From contig VYZI01000002.1 of assembly GCA_013397695.1 (NCBI GenBank), positions 5,171,422 to 5,235,421 on the forward strand: DNA of 64,000 bases. Reading direction: 5' to 3'. The stretch is from Centropus unirufus (taxonomy: Eukaryota; Chordata; Aves; Cuculiformes; Centropidae). The notes under the pieces were generated by a model. That model worked only from the letters and a program-made list of their open reading frames with translations. It did no database searches and had not been told where the DNA came from. The translations under genes and the position numbers were made by a program. This document shows, in pieces, positions 25,801 to 37,800 of the stretch (position 1 is its first letter; each line of letters starts with the position of its first letter).

Positions 25801-26714
25801 GCAGGTGATCCATCCCTTTAAAACTGAGAAAGCATTTGCCTGGATTCATCTCACCTTCTACACTCTTCACTAACTTAAAAGTAAATGTCCTGCTTCCTGT
25901 CACAAACTCAGGACAGGCTCATCGCCCACCTGCTCTTGTCTTTCAGCACAGAGGAGGTCAAACCTGGGCAAGCCTAGCAAAAGGTTTACTTGGATGTGGT
26001 TTTTAAAGATATCTCATTCCCCGGATGAGCCCAGCTGCTTCTCCTGACTCCTTAGCCCTGGCTCTTCTCCTGGCATGTTTCTTTTTTGTGCCTTTGGGGA
26101 ATATGCCTGCCTCCTGTGGGGCTTCTTGGGACACTATTCAACTTTTTTAGAGAGATATCCCAAGACAAACAAATTGGTATGAGATGTAGTGGTAGATTTT
26201 TACTGGAAAGATAAACTAAGCATTCAAAAGTGAGAAGAAAAGAGTCAGTATCTGTTGAAAAATTAAGCCTGTACTACTGAAGTTGAAAACACCATGAAGA
26301 ATTACAGTATTATTATTCATTGTAGTGGTGACAGTCTCAGGCTAACAAGGAGGTGAATTCAGCAGAGACAGCTGTCATCAGATCAATTGGACAAAGAAAA
26401 AAGGGTGGGAAATTTGATTTCTTCCTCTTTCTAACAACAAACACTAAAATCCAAACTACATTCAGGCCCAATTTCTCTTACTTCACTCTAATTATATTAG
26501 TTTATTTATCCACTTGAGAGAAAAACATAGTTAGCAGTCACTGAGCAGAGAAGCAAAAAGTCTCCCATCTAACACAGAGACTTCAACTAGTTGTAGTGCC
26601 ATTAAGTCTGCCACTACAAACAAAGCTCTGGTTTTCTGTACCTGTTAGACTTAGGAGAATCTCCTTCCTTTACTGGATGCAGGGGGAAGAAAGGTGACAA
26701 AAGTTGAGCCAGAA
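19848..26714. other. Mostly unique noncoding sequence
   Basis: ORFs of 120-130 codons at 20,713-21,111 (minus), 22,706-23,077 (minus) and 23,060-23,437 (plus) were inspected and show no domain, signal or family match. A 15-base A-run lies at 25,142-25,156. A tiny exon-like segment at 24,943-24,991 is discussed as a finding. Confidence 0.5.
25045..25080. repeat. AT-only low-complexity segment with inverted repeats
   Basis: A run made almost only of AAAATTTT and TTTAAA strings gives overlapping self-complementary segments. It is low-complexity DNA just downstream of the small exon-like segment at 24,943-24,991. Confidence 0.6.
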
Positions 26715-28251
26715 GACATGGAGGGAGAGCAGAACAAAGCTCTAGTGATCCAAGAGGAAATGGTTAGAGGCCTGCTCAGCCATTAGACATTCACAAGTCT
26801 ATGAGGCAGGATAGGACCCACCCAAGGGTGTGGAGGGAGCTGACAGAGCTGCTCACCAAAACCCTTTCCATCATCTACCAACACTCCTGTCTGACTGGAG
26901 AAGTTCCACTTGACTGATGCTTGGCAAATGTAACACCCATTTACAAGAAGGGTCAGAGGGATGATCTGGGGAACTACAGGTCTGTCAGTCTGACCTCGGT
27001 GTCAGGGAAGCTCATGCAGCAGGTCATCTTGAGTACTATCGCACAGCACACACAGGACAACCAGGTGATCAGACTCAGTCAACATGGATTTATAAAAGGA
27101 AGATCTGGACAAACTAACTTGATCTCCTTCTATGACAAGGTTACCTGCTTTGTGGACAAGGAAAAGGCTATGGATATAGTGTTCCTGGACTTTAGTAAAG
27201 CCTTTGACACCATTTCTGCTTGAGAAACTGGCTGTCATTGGCTTGGACAGGTGTAGCCTCTGCTGGGTAAAAAAAAACGGCTGGGTGGTCAGGCCTAAAG
27301 AGTGGTGGTAATGGAGTTAAATCTAGTTTGGAGGTGGGTCACAAGTGATGTTCCCCAAGGCTCAGTGCTGGGTCCAGTTCTGCGCAGTGACCTAGGTGAG
27401 AGGATCCAATGTACCCTTAGTAAGTTTGCAAATGACACCGAGTCAATCTGTTTGAGGGCAAAAAGACTCTACAGAAGGATCTGAACGTGCTGGATTGATG
27501 GGCCGTGGCCAACAATACTGGATTCAACAAGGCCCAGTGCCACGTTCTACACTTGGGGCACAACAATCCATGAAGCGCTACAGACTCGGAGAAGAGTGGC
27601 TGGAAAGCTGCCTGGCAAAGAAGGACTGGGGGGTGCTGTTTGACAGCTGGTTGAATATGAGTCAGCAGTGCCCAGGTGGCAAAGAAGGTCAATGGCATCC
27701 TGGCCTATACCAGAAACAGGGCGGTCAGCAGGACCAGGGAAGGGATTCTGCCCCTGTACTCAGCACTGGTGAGGCACACCTCTAATACTGTGTTCAGTTT
27801 TGATCCCTCACTCCAAGAAGGACATTGAGGGGCTGGAGCGTGTCCAGAGAAGGGCAACAAAAGTGGTGAAGGGGCTTGAGAACAAGCCTTATGAGAGGCA
27901 GCTCAGATTGTTTAACCTAGAGAAATAACAAGATTGGGGGGAGAAATTGCTTTCTGCAGCTACCTGAAAGAAGGTTGTAGCGAGGTGGGTATTGATTTCT
28001 TCTCCCAAGTGACAGGCAGTAAGACAAGAGGAAGTGACCTCAAGTTGTGCCATGTTCAGATTTTCATCAGGAAAAATTTCTTCACTGATAGGGTTATCGG
28101 GCACTGGAAGTCCCCAGGAAGACCCTACCCCTGGAGGTATTTAAAAGACAGGTCGACAAGGTGCTCAGGAATATGTAGTGGACAGGTATGGTTGGACTTG
28201 ATGATCTCAAAGGTCATTTGCAACCAAATTATTTTATGATTCTATGATTCT
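26715..28251 (+). mobile_element. CR1 LINE, 5'-truncated and frameshifted, with RT domain and 3' tail
   Basis: This is the 3' part of an avian CR1 non-LTR retrotransposon. From about 26,715 the translation follows the CR1 ORF2 order with frame changes. A reverse-transcriptase entry block (TPIYKKGQRDDLGNYR) is near 26,936. QHGFIKGRS comes next, then the first catalytic block FLDFSKAFDT near 27,185, which is followed by an in-frame stop. DVPQGSVLGPVL lies near 27,350, and the second catalytic block reads FANDTE near 27,430, where the family has FADD. Later pieces in other frames include RYRLGEEWLESCL (about 27,570) and ERVQRRATKVVKGLE (about 27,838). The copy ends in the CR1 3' tail (ATGATTCTATGATTCT) at 28,251. 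A full CR1 is about 4.5 kb, so roughly the 5' two thirds is missing. Stops, indels, a short deletion after GPVL and the Asp-to-Asn change make it a dead copy. Family assignment is firm; the exact 5' boundary is uncertain by some tens of bases. Confidence 0.93.
26921..27223 (+). pseudogene. CR1 ORF2 reverse-transcriptase fragment (longest open stretch)
   Basis: This 100-codon open stretch lies inside the CR1 copy and carries the N-terminal half of the RT palm and fingers. Visible blocks are YKKG, the NYR-VSLTS block, a GFIKGRS block and LDFSKAFD, which contains the first metal-binding aspartate. The frame closes with TGA right after FDTISA. In intact CR1 elements the frame continues through HSILL and on to the FADD block. 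The ATG at 26,921 is not a biological start; it is simply the first Met in the fragment (LANVTPIY is the usual context). It makes no functional protein. Confidence 0.9.
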
Positions 28252-28934
28252 GAACTGTTACTGTGAGACTTTTATGTATTGACAAGAGCTAAAAGCAAGA
28301 GCTAAATGCAGATGATCTGAGAGCAGTTTTCAAGCTATGACCCTTCCCAGTTAAGACAGGAAAACTACAGTATCAGGATGTTATCCAGTGGAAAGGAAGA
28401 GCTTTCCCAATTGTAGCTGCAGTGACAAATGCTGCTTGCACAGGGGCAGGGTAGTGTGCAGTGCCAGGGAAGGCAGGGGAGATGCCCAAGGACTGCAGAA
28501 CAAGGCGGTGTTTAGCGTTGCTTTCCCACAGGGAGCTTTACAGCCACATTGAACAAGTTTAACAAAAGCAAGAGACAAAATATAGAACATATATGAAGGT
28601 TGAGGCTAGACTGGCTGAGTAGAGGAACTTGCCTGCCCACTTGGGGTTCTGCACATGGTAATCCTTGCCCATAGGGGACACCAACCCTCTCCACACCTGC
28701 ACAGCCTTGGGGAACAAACCAGGTCCCAAAGCTGCCCCTGCTTGCACCAGGGACCAGCAGTCTGTGGTTGTTCCTTCACAACTGATGCAGGAGGGTTATT
28801 TTTCATTATTTTTCTTATATTTCTCTTTGACACCGCAGCAGCCTGCAAAGCCACACCAAGGAGACAGAATACATCCCCACAGAAAGCTAAGGAATTCACC
28901 CAGTCTGTGTTACTCTAACAGGAGGCATTCATTG

Positions 28935-29000
28935 CGAATTCTGTTCCCATTAAGCTGCATATAGGAATACCCATTAAGTTCAATAGAGCAGGACCACACA
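28935..29000. repeat. Degenerate 'CCCATTGACTTCAATGGGAGCAGG'-type palindromic repeat core
   Basis: 'gaattctgttcccattaagc' followed by 'aatacccattaagttcaata' and 'gagcaggaccacac' matches the tandem form of this core. In that form a first 'cccatt-a' unit is followed by 'ttgacttcaatgggagcaggatcaggcc'. The trailing gagcaggacc is the part that makes this more than a chance match. The element is old and lacks recognisable ends. Confidence 0.4.
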
Positions 29001-32000
29001 ATTAAAGGAGAAAAGATTACCTCCCTTTTCCATTTTCTTCTGTTAACACATAAAAAGATAAGAAATACTTTTTTTTCTTGCTATTCCCAGCATCTGCATA
29101 AATCTGTGTTCTATTGGTCAAAGCATGGGCCTGTGACCAAAAAGCTTTTGGGCTATATCTTCACCTTGATCCAACAGTTAATCAAACCTTCACGGCCCGG
29201 ATGAGTTTCGTCACTGGAAAAAGGGGTCTTTGGGCCCCAGAAACTGGGAGACCTGTTGCAGTGGTATCCCAGCCTCCCTCCACAGGGAAAGAGTAGGGCA
29301 GGACATTCCACCTGCTCTTCACTGGCAGTAAAACCTCTGCCTCATGGCAGTAACTGAGAAGCTTTTGAATATCAGAATCCTCCAGGACTAGGGAACTGAC
29401 TACCTGTGTGCCCTTTAAGTACTGGAAATACAAGTTGAGCACAGCTGAGAAACCACCTATTGTCTTCCCGTCTCTTTATCAGCCCACATGTTTTTCCTCC
29501 TCTCTAAAAATTGTAAGTAATTGCCTACTTACATCATGTGGTGTTTGGGCTGTTAGTTTCAGGAACATAAGCACATCCACATCCCTCACCAAATATCCTC
29601 TACCTAGTCCACTAGTACTTTTATAAATTTTTGCACAACCGAGCTGCTGAAACTGCCAAGTCAAACTCTCCAAAGACAGAAAATGCAGAATTACAGCTGG
29701 TCAGTCACACACAATCTTATTTGAAATACAATTGGTGCTTCAATTGGTGCACCTGGAAGGAGCTGGGTTATACAGCGAATTCAAATATTGTTTGTGGCAG
29801 GCTTCCTGCATTTGCTGCAGAAACTGAGAAGGAAGCAATGCAGAAGATTAGAGAAAGAGGAAAAATACTTTCATTGCCCAAGAAGAAATGCCATTTAGAG
29901 GCACTATTCTTTTTGAGTACACACCAAAATAATCCTTTCTCGTGCTAGACAATGTTTTCAGACCAAGTCACATGGGAAAGTTTAGTAAACCATTGCTTCT
30001 TCTTAGTTTTTCATAGGCCATACAGGAGTGGATATTCAGTGCTGGGGTGGATATACAGCAGTGAGGAGCAGTGCTCCTGGCTGTGCGTGAAGATGACTGG
30101 ACTTAATTCCATGTTCTGTGACCAGGGCCTCAGTGCCTCTAAAAAGACAATAAACATCAGAAGGTATTTTCATCAAGCTTGGTTTTTATTTTCTAAATTG
30201 CAAAATGATAATAATAAGATCATACAAACTCACAGAGAAGCTGCAAAGACAGTAAAGTAACGCCTCAAATGTTTTTTGTAACATCAGAAAAATGTCCAAA
30301 TAACAAAGAAAACAGCTCTTCACTGAGTGAAACAAGAAACCTATGGACACTAATGTGCAGTCAAGCAATCCAGCCTTGAAAGCCAGTGCATCCAGGTCTG
30401 AAGCCTAGGAGGCTCCCCTGGTATGTGCACGCATGCTGCGAGCAGTGTGGCCATCTCTCATCAATTGGATCCCTGTTTCCAGCTGCTGCTGCTGTTCCTG
30501 CTGGGGTGGCAGTCCCAAGCATCTAGCATCTGTGCCCAAGCAGCCACACCAAACATACCTCAGACTGGATCACAGTTCAAGACTAAAGTACCTAAACCCA
30601 TCCATTCATTGTCTGTGACATGCTGTAAAGATGAGAAACATGAGGATATTCTTTTGGCAGGCAGCAGGATCCCAAATGCAAGTCGACTTTTTCCTACTTC
30701 ATGTTGAAGCTGTTAAAATTCTCTGAATATTAAATGACCAGCCCCACTTTCAGGGCTGATTTAAATGTGGTTTCCAAAAAAATGTGCTGAATATTATTCA
30801 TTTCTTAGGGAATCAAAAAGCTAGAGGCCCTTTGATGGGGTTGCTTGCATTTTTAAATCTCACACACTAGGATTCAGCAATTTCTTGCGGGAGTGTTAGT
30901 GCCTTAGTGTTTACCACCTGAGTTGGTGTTCATGAACTAAACTTGTCGGAACTGATGTTGAATAAATTCTGAGTGAACCAGAACACTTGCTCTTGGAAAC
31001 AACATACTTGAAGACAGCAGGAAAATATGGAAAAAAAATGAAGCCATGCTATAGGCCTATGTGCTGGAATATTTATTCAACACTCAAATGAGAGTCAGAT
31101 TTCTCACAGTGAAAACTAGTTTGCTAGTGGCCACAGATCACAACACACACAGCAGAGGATTTCTCATGTTCTGTAGGTCCTAATGCAGTATCTAAACTAG
31201 CTCAACTCAAACCTGACCCTCCTGATTGATCAGAAATTAAACACCTACAAGTACAATGCATAAAACTGCAGCACCTAACACTTTGGCACCCAGGCTTCTT
31301 AGAGAAAGCCAAGGGTTTGGCACTAGGTAATAACCGGTCTTATACAGGTAGGTTAAGGCAAACCTGGGCTCCACTGGCTGGATGCAAGCCAGTTGTGGTT
31401 CGGAGGCCATTTAGCTATGTCGTGCCTAAGCAAATAAGCCCTGCCTTTGAGCCACGTGTATTGATTGAAGCACAGAAATGCACTAATTTCACATATACAG
31501 CTGCTGGGACACAGCTGGCTCTCATCTGGCCAGCTCAGACCATAGGCAGAACGGATGTGTCTGTCTGCGCGTGTCTTCAGAGGCATCCTCTAGTTTGCCC
31601 GCTGGATAAGGAGCCACCTAAATTATCTCAGACAAGTCAAGGAAAGATGCAAAGTTTAAGCACTTAAGAGATTTTAGGTGATCCCATGCCAGAGGACATT
31701 AGGTCCTTCTGCTAACAGAGCTCTCAACCACAAATGCTTTTTTGGCATTCCACACCTAAGACAGGCTTTTCCCACAAAATTCATGAAGAGCACAATACTC
31801 TTTCACACTGCGTTTTATCCTATAATCTTTTGATTAAAGACTTCATGTGAGAGGTGGAAGAACTCTTTTTTTGCCTGAAGGATTTCAGCGCCCAGCTTCT
31901 AATATTCATCACAGCATTCTAACCACGGAGGTACTGTAGTGGATATTTGGAGTGCTCACTCTGCCACTCTGGTTAAAACTGCTCCGCTTCTCTCGGAGCA

Positions 32001-34534
32001 ATTAGGCATCTTCTGGGGCAAATTAAAATAGAAAGTTACCACGAAGTTAAGTGGCTTCGTACTCTGCTGAGGGTTGGGGCAGCTTAACAAGGTAAATATT
32101 TATCTAAAGTTGGAAAACCTAAATGAAAGATTTTGAGAATATCAGTCCCAGAATACCCTGAAGTGAAGTAATTAGGCTTTCCCAGGAGACAGTCAGGCAC
32201 ATCTGAGCACCAGTTGACAGAGAAAGGAATTGGATGTAAGATTTTCATATCTCTGATAAGCCCTTCAGACTAATGTGACAGTCTCCCAGTGAGGAAGAGT
32301 GTGGGTATGACTTGCTGTCACTTGAATGTGGGGAGAAGAAGGGTCTGGGAAGATCTCAGAGCCGCAGGCTGGAGGGAAGTCGAGCCTTTTGCTTATTCTA
32401 GTCAAGGCCCAGCAAGTGTTGAGGTTCAGATCTTCAGGATCACCAGACACAGAATAGAAGGTGGCAGTGTACGTTCAAGCTGCTGCTTCCCTTCAGGGCA
32501 GCTGCTGCCACCCCACATACAGGGTCTGCCACCATCCAGCCAGAACCAGGCAGCCCAGAGCCATCCCCTCCCCCAAACTTCCTCCATCAATTCACATCCA
32601 GGAGCTTTATTCTTCCCGTCTATGCCGACATTGTACCACACCTACTGATAGGCTTGGGCTCTACGCAGCAGGCTGGGACCACAGCAACCTCCACGTGCAG
32701 CCTCTTGTGCTTGGACCACCTTGCTTTTAGCAGACTAGAGAGGGCAACCTGTCTCCTGTGTCAGGGCCTGGATTCTGCAGCTGCCCAACCCAGGGAGACA
32801 GTAATCCAGAGCTCCCACTTTCTCACAGCAATATCCTTTAGGATACAGACTCCAGCCCTCTCTGCAAAGCCAAGTACATTTGGCCTGAGCAAAGGTATGA
32901 GGGAAAATGTTTTTCCAGGCCAACACTGCAGCCAATCCCTAGAGTCCAAAAGTCTTTGTGCATGTTTACATTAATCAATAACATCAGATAAAATACATTT
33001 CTCTTCCTCTCTCCTGAATCGAACTCATGAATTTTGAACCTAGCGTCTCTCTGAGCAGCAAGAGGAGACCCCAAGAATAGCCCTCTAACCTCTACCCCCT
33101 TCTTCTTATCCCATGATACCTTCAGAAAGAGCGGAGGATATGCCTTTACTTTCATTTTATCCTCTGCCTGGACATTCTCATATGAAGCTACATCCCTGCT
33201 CTGCAGCAGAAAATATTAATAGTTTGTTTTGTTTTTCCATAGTTGACCATCATATTTATTTTAGATGACGAAGTTTTGGCATACGACAGAATATATCACA
33301 TTTTTCATTTTTAGTAACATCTTCTATTCAGGTCCATAGGGTCACTCTTTGGGGTGGTTAAAAAAGTTTTGAGTTTAAGATACTTCTCGTTCAACTTCAG
33401 AAGTTTTAGTTTTATATTTGCTTCCGGCGATTTGAATAACATGCAAGGGAACAAAAGCAGCTAGAAATATGGAATTTGGCATGGACCCAGCCCTTCATTC
33501 ATAATAAACATTTAAATAACTAGCGATGACTCAGCACAAGCATAATTCACAAACCAGAAAGGCTTGCCTCCCTACCTTGCAATTGCATTAGTAGTTACTT
33601 AATCACAGAAAATAACACAGTGGATATTTTATTTTTTAAAACATATGCTGTTATAGTCATCTCTTGAAATTGTTGTAACACATGGCCTCTCATCTAAAAT
33701 ATCCCTGTCAGATATAATTGGCAAAAGTCATCAGATGATGCTCATGTCATATAATTAGATATATTACATTAGGCAGAATTGGTTACTTTAATAGTACAGC
33801 CAAAATGTACGCTGACAAGATGTTTTAAAATCTAAACTACTTCCATGACCTTCTTGAGGCAGTAACTCTGATCCTCTGCCATTTATTTTGACAATAATCT
33901 AGTAAAAATATGTTGGGAAACTTGTTTGGGCCCTTCTCGGCCTCTTCTTCCAAACATTATTGTCGGCACAGATTCTTCACCCACACAGCTCAGCTCAGAC
34001 TTCTGCTCAAGCACCTCTATTGGCATGGCATGAGGAGGGGCCAGAAGCGAAGGGCTGCGGCCCTGCACCCCACCTTGAGCATCACACAGGACATTTGCAG
34101 CATCACATAGCTGAGCCTCTGCACAGACTTGTCGGCCCCATTGTGAAGCTTCTCCCTGTTTTTTGCAAGCCGAGGATGCCCAAATCTTTTGGATCCTTAT
34201 CCATCACATTAGCAAAAAAGTTGTTTTCCTCCAGGCCATCATGTAGAGTAGTACTTCTAATAAATTTAGTATGGCTTTTGTTTGCAAAGTGGTAATAGGT
34301 ACTTTGTCAAAAAGGGAAGAAGAAACCTAAATTTTACATTTGGGAAACACTATAAGAAAAACGGGCAGTGGCCACATGATAACTCACTACTTCCTGATGA
34401 TATTCTGTTTTTTTAATAACAGTTTGGGTGTGAGCGTCTGGTTTTTGGGTGGGATTTTTTTAAGTAACGATCTGAAGACACTCCTATATTCACTTGGTGA
34501 TGCTCCTGGTTTCCTGTCCATGTCACATTAGAGG
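29001..34534. other. Mostly unique noncoding sequence
   Basis: The segment includes moderately GC-richer stretches (32,300-32,950) with overlapping two-strand ORFs, all without recognisable protein features. 33,700-33,860 has TALE-, E-box- and homeodomain-like motifs but no clear boundaries. Confidence 0.5.
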
Positions 34535-34640
34535 TGAGCTTATGATGTCTTATGTGCCTCAGTTTCTCTCACACCAGTGTTGTAATATCAATACTAGCAA
34601 CTCAATTGAAATACTGCAAGCTAAAATATAACCATCTATT
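34535..34640 (+). repeat. Possible MIR-type SINE remnant
   Basis: 'tatgtgcctcagtttctctc' (34,550 on) matches the MIR segment 'tctgtgcctcagtttcctca'. It is followed by 'gttgtaatatcaatactagc', where MIR has the aaatggggataataatag part. The upstream gcaagtcactt part of the core is not recognisable. A chance match to a short conserved string is possible. Confidence 0.35.
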
Positions 34641-35529
34641 TCCAGGGCTATACATTGCCAGGTTGTATCAGCAAACATGATTTTTAGCACTAAAAAGTTA
34701 TAAGCCATCTCCTTTGGACTCCATTTTATGAGCATAAAGGTATTATTACTCTCTTACCTCATTCACCATGAAAGAGGTGTCTATTCACAAGGCTAATTAT
34801 TAGAGTAAACAATCACACCCCTCAGTGACCTAGTTAAACTGTTGGAAAAGCCAGGGGTAATTTCTAATGCAAATTAGTGCACCTGCATAGGCAGTCGCCC
34901 TGCTCTCTGATGCCACGCTGGTGTGGATCCAAGCATGGCTGTGTTGGGGACAAACTCAACAGCCACCCTCTGCTACAGCAGTCCACAAAACACTGCTGAG
35001 AGAGACCCACAGATACTGCACGTGACTAAATCTGGGGAGAACTCAAAGTTTTGTAACTCTCCCTTGAAGCGGAATTCTCTGCCAAAGTCTGCTTATCACT
35101 TACATCTTGACATCTCGACCTGTATTTATGTGCCAAATTACTGCCTGCAGTTTGTACTCAGGTGAGCAATAATATCACAGAGGGTCGAAAATATTACTCA
35201 TAGCATTTTCTGGCTTCAGAGGGAAAATTATTTACTTCTAAAGACAAACAACCTTCCTAAGGAATCACACATTCCTTTTCAACACATCCTGGCTCGCTCC
35301 TGAATGCAGATAACACTGATCCATGTCACAACTTTAAGAATTACACAAAATTAGGATGGTCTGCCCCACAGGAAATTCTAACTCATCTTGACCTAACTTA
35401 ATTAAAAAAAAAAAGCAAATCTGAATTGCCAAAATTAAAATTTGGACACAGAAGTACAGAAGTGGCGGATCCCCAGATGAGTGAGCTGGAATGTAAGAAC
35501 ATATGTCATTCAGTAACAAAGAATTCTAC

Positions 35530-36165
35530 ATAATTATACACTGTGTGAAAGAGATTTTCTCTGCGCTCGTATTTCACTCTATTCAATAATTTCTCTGTGT
35601 GCCTCTGAATCGGTTGGACTAAAAGAACACCATGCAATCTGCATAGTTGTCTCTGTTGTACTTCTAGTATCTCATAAGAAAATGCAATAGTCCATTTATG
35701 ATACCTTATCTTTTCCAAGCCAAAGAAATGGCTACTATGGTTGTCTTAAGGTTCTTTTTTTTTAACTTTTCCCAATTTTGATGTATCATTTAAATTGGAC
35801 CAACTAGAACTACTTCTAGTACATGGGACAGGTACATAAATTTATATAGTGGTATTATTATACTCCTCTATTCTTTCCTAATCATTCGTAGAGTGCTATT
35901 TACCTGCATAATCCTTCCAAATGATAATATGAGATTTCTCTGAAAATTACCTACATTGTCTCCAAGAGTTTTTGTCTGAATGATAATAACTGAAATAGTT
36001 CTCGTTATCCACTTAAAATTAAGGACATTTTATTTAATTCCTGACTTCCTCTATGCTAATTAACTGTGCATTATCTGGAAAAATTGCCATCTTATCACTT
36101 GCCCTTTCCTGATTATTTCCTGATTGTGTATAACACAAATCCTAGCACAAGTTGTATGAATAATT
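35530..36165 (-). mobile_element. Old CR1-type LINE ORF2 fragment
   Basis: Read on the minus strand, this AT-rich stretch follows the ORF2 C-terminal region of an old amniote CR1 lineage. On the plus strand, diagnostic pieces are 'ttatatagtggtattattat' (35,839 on; complement of the NIIMPLYKS region) and 'tctttcctaatcattcgtag' (35,871 on). Others are 'tctccaagagtttttgtctg' (35,960 on; complement of the QERDLGV region) and the segment near 36,060-36,160 matching the part upstream of it. The order of pieces is collinear with the family, though heavily mutated and gapped. No reading frame survives. The left boundary is soft. The match is from memory of the family and needs a RepeatMasker check. 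Confidence 0.65.
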
Positions 36166-36167
36166 AC

Positions 36168-36480
36168 AGCCTTCCAATCCTTAAAGGAGGGGAGTTCTCT
36201 TTATCAGGGAGTGCAGTGATAGGATGAGGGGCAATGATTTTAAGTTGAAAGAGGGGAGATTTAGGTTAGATATTAGGACAAAATTTTTTACTGTGTGGTT
36301 GGTGAGGCACTGGAACAGGTTGCCAAGAGAAGCTGTGGATGCCCCATCCCTGGAGGGCAGTTTGGATGAGGCTTTGACCAACCTGATCCAGTGGAAGGTG
36401 TCCATGCCCAGGGCAGGGGGGTTGGAACTTGGTGAACTTTAAGGTCCCTTCTAACCCAAACCACCCTACAATTCTATGAA
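36168..36480 (+). mobile_element. CR1 LINE 3' end fragment (about 310 bp)
   Basis: This is a severely 5'-truncated CR1. It covers the ORF2 C-terminus, with residues readable as FRLDIRTKFF and RHWNRLPREAVDAPSLEG, and the short 3' UTR. The UTR contains AAGGTCCCTTCTAACCCAAA and ends in ATTCTATGAA at 36,480. The FRLDIR-KFF and HWNRLPREAV motifs and the 'aggtcccttctaaccc' UTR string are diagnostic of avian CR1. It is less decayed than the neighbouring minus-strand copy and inserted directly next to it. Only one terminal tail unit is left. Confidence 0.93.
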
Positions 36481-37763
36481 AATTAAATAATAGTAATTTC
36501 ATAAGAGCTTCTTATCAGTATACTAAAATATTTCACAGCTGTATTTGTCATGATAACTGGCTTTGTGATTTTCTGAAATTTTATTCAATATTTGGGAAAT
36601 TTATTAGAACCAAAACCTTGTCTAGTTGTAGTTCAACATTAAACTGCACATGTAATACAGTGTCCTGCTGCTCTGTGGTGCATGCAGTTTAGCCGCCTGA
36701 CCCTTCTCCAAATGCAGCAAGATCCCCAGCTATACCAGGGGCTTTGTAAGAGGCTCTGCTGTTTCATGCCATTTCTGTTGTAAGCCAAGTCCAACTCTGT
36801 TGTTCTCTGGGCTGTACTCAAAAATTCTAAAGTGAAACTAAAAGGTTATAAACCGATGTAAAACAAAACCCGCAAAAAAATGGTTTTCAGAGTCACATAC
36901 AAACAGAAACCTTTTAGCTCTCATATATTATGAGACATCTTACTCCTCAGCCCCTGTCGTTTCTTGAATCAACCTGCCTGTGCAGAAAAAAAAAAACCAC
37001 TTATCCCAACATCTTCTAAAAAAGGAAACTAAATATTTCATGTATGCTTACTTGAAGCTAGCTTTGCTTCCTCAATTCATGGGGAATTGTTGCATTTTCC
37101 AGCTGCAGAAATTAGCAGGAATCACAAGAAAAGCCCATGACCCCGTGGCAGTGACAAGGCACTTCTGGTTCCTATTAGCCTGGGATGCGATCAGTAGATC
37201 CTTCACCACCAGAAATAAAGCCTTGCCCAATGTGCAAAACAAATCCAGCCAATACCCAGCAGAGGGTTAACCATTCCCTCACCCCATTCTCTCTGTTGCA
37301 CTCCTCCTTAGCTCTGCTCCCAAGCCACCTCGTAAAAAATTGAACTCCTGACACTGCAACTGCATCTCCAACCACACTAAGTGCAGGGTAAAACATATTA
37401 AATATTTACTTATGATGGACTGAAGGCACCTCGGGCAAAGTAACAGCTCAGCAACTATGGGACTTGGACTGGGATGTAATGAGGTCATAAGATGCCACAA
37501 TGTATGGCTGTGCAGAGCTTTTTGACTTTTATTGGTGTCAGCTGGTGGCTTGGACTGGCTTTGGTTGTTTTGTGTTTTTTTCTTAATTAAACCATAACAC
37601 CATGTTTATGTGCAATGGATTGTAGGATGTGGTTCACAGCAGTGATAACAACATATAGCTGAATCACAATAAAAGGTAACTTATTCCAGGCCCCTGTCCT
37701 CCTTTCAGGCAATGTTTCCCTTTTCCAAGTGAGGTGACATCCATACCCAGCTGAAAGGAACAC

Positions 37764-37800
37764 GAGAACTCCCTATGGTTTCAACAGGAGTGGATTTCAC
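37764..37800. repeat. Degenerate 'AACTCCCATTGACTTCAATGGGAGTGGATTT'-type core
   Basis: 'gagaactccctatggtttca' directly followed by 'acaggagtggatttcacctt' keeps both arms of the palindrome (aactccc and ggagt) and the usual ggatttca-cc trailer. Only the central arm bases are changed. This is one of the better preserved copies of the motif class in the window. Confidence 0.4.
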
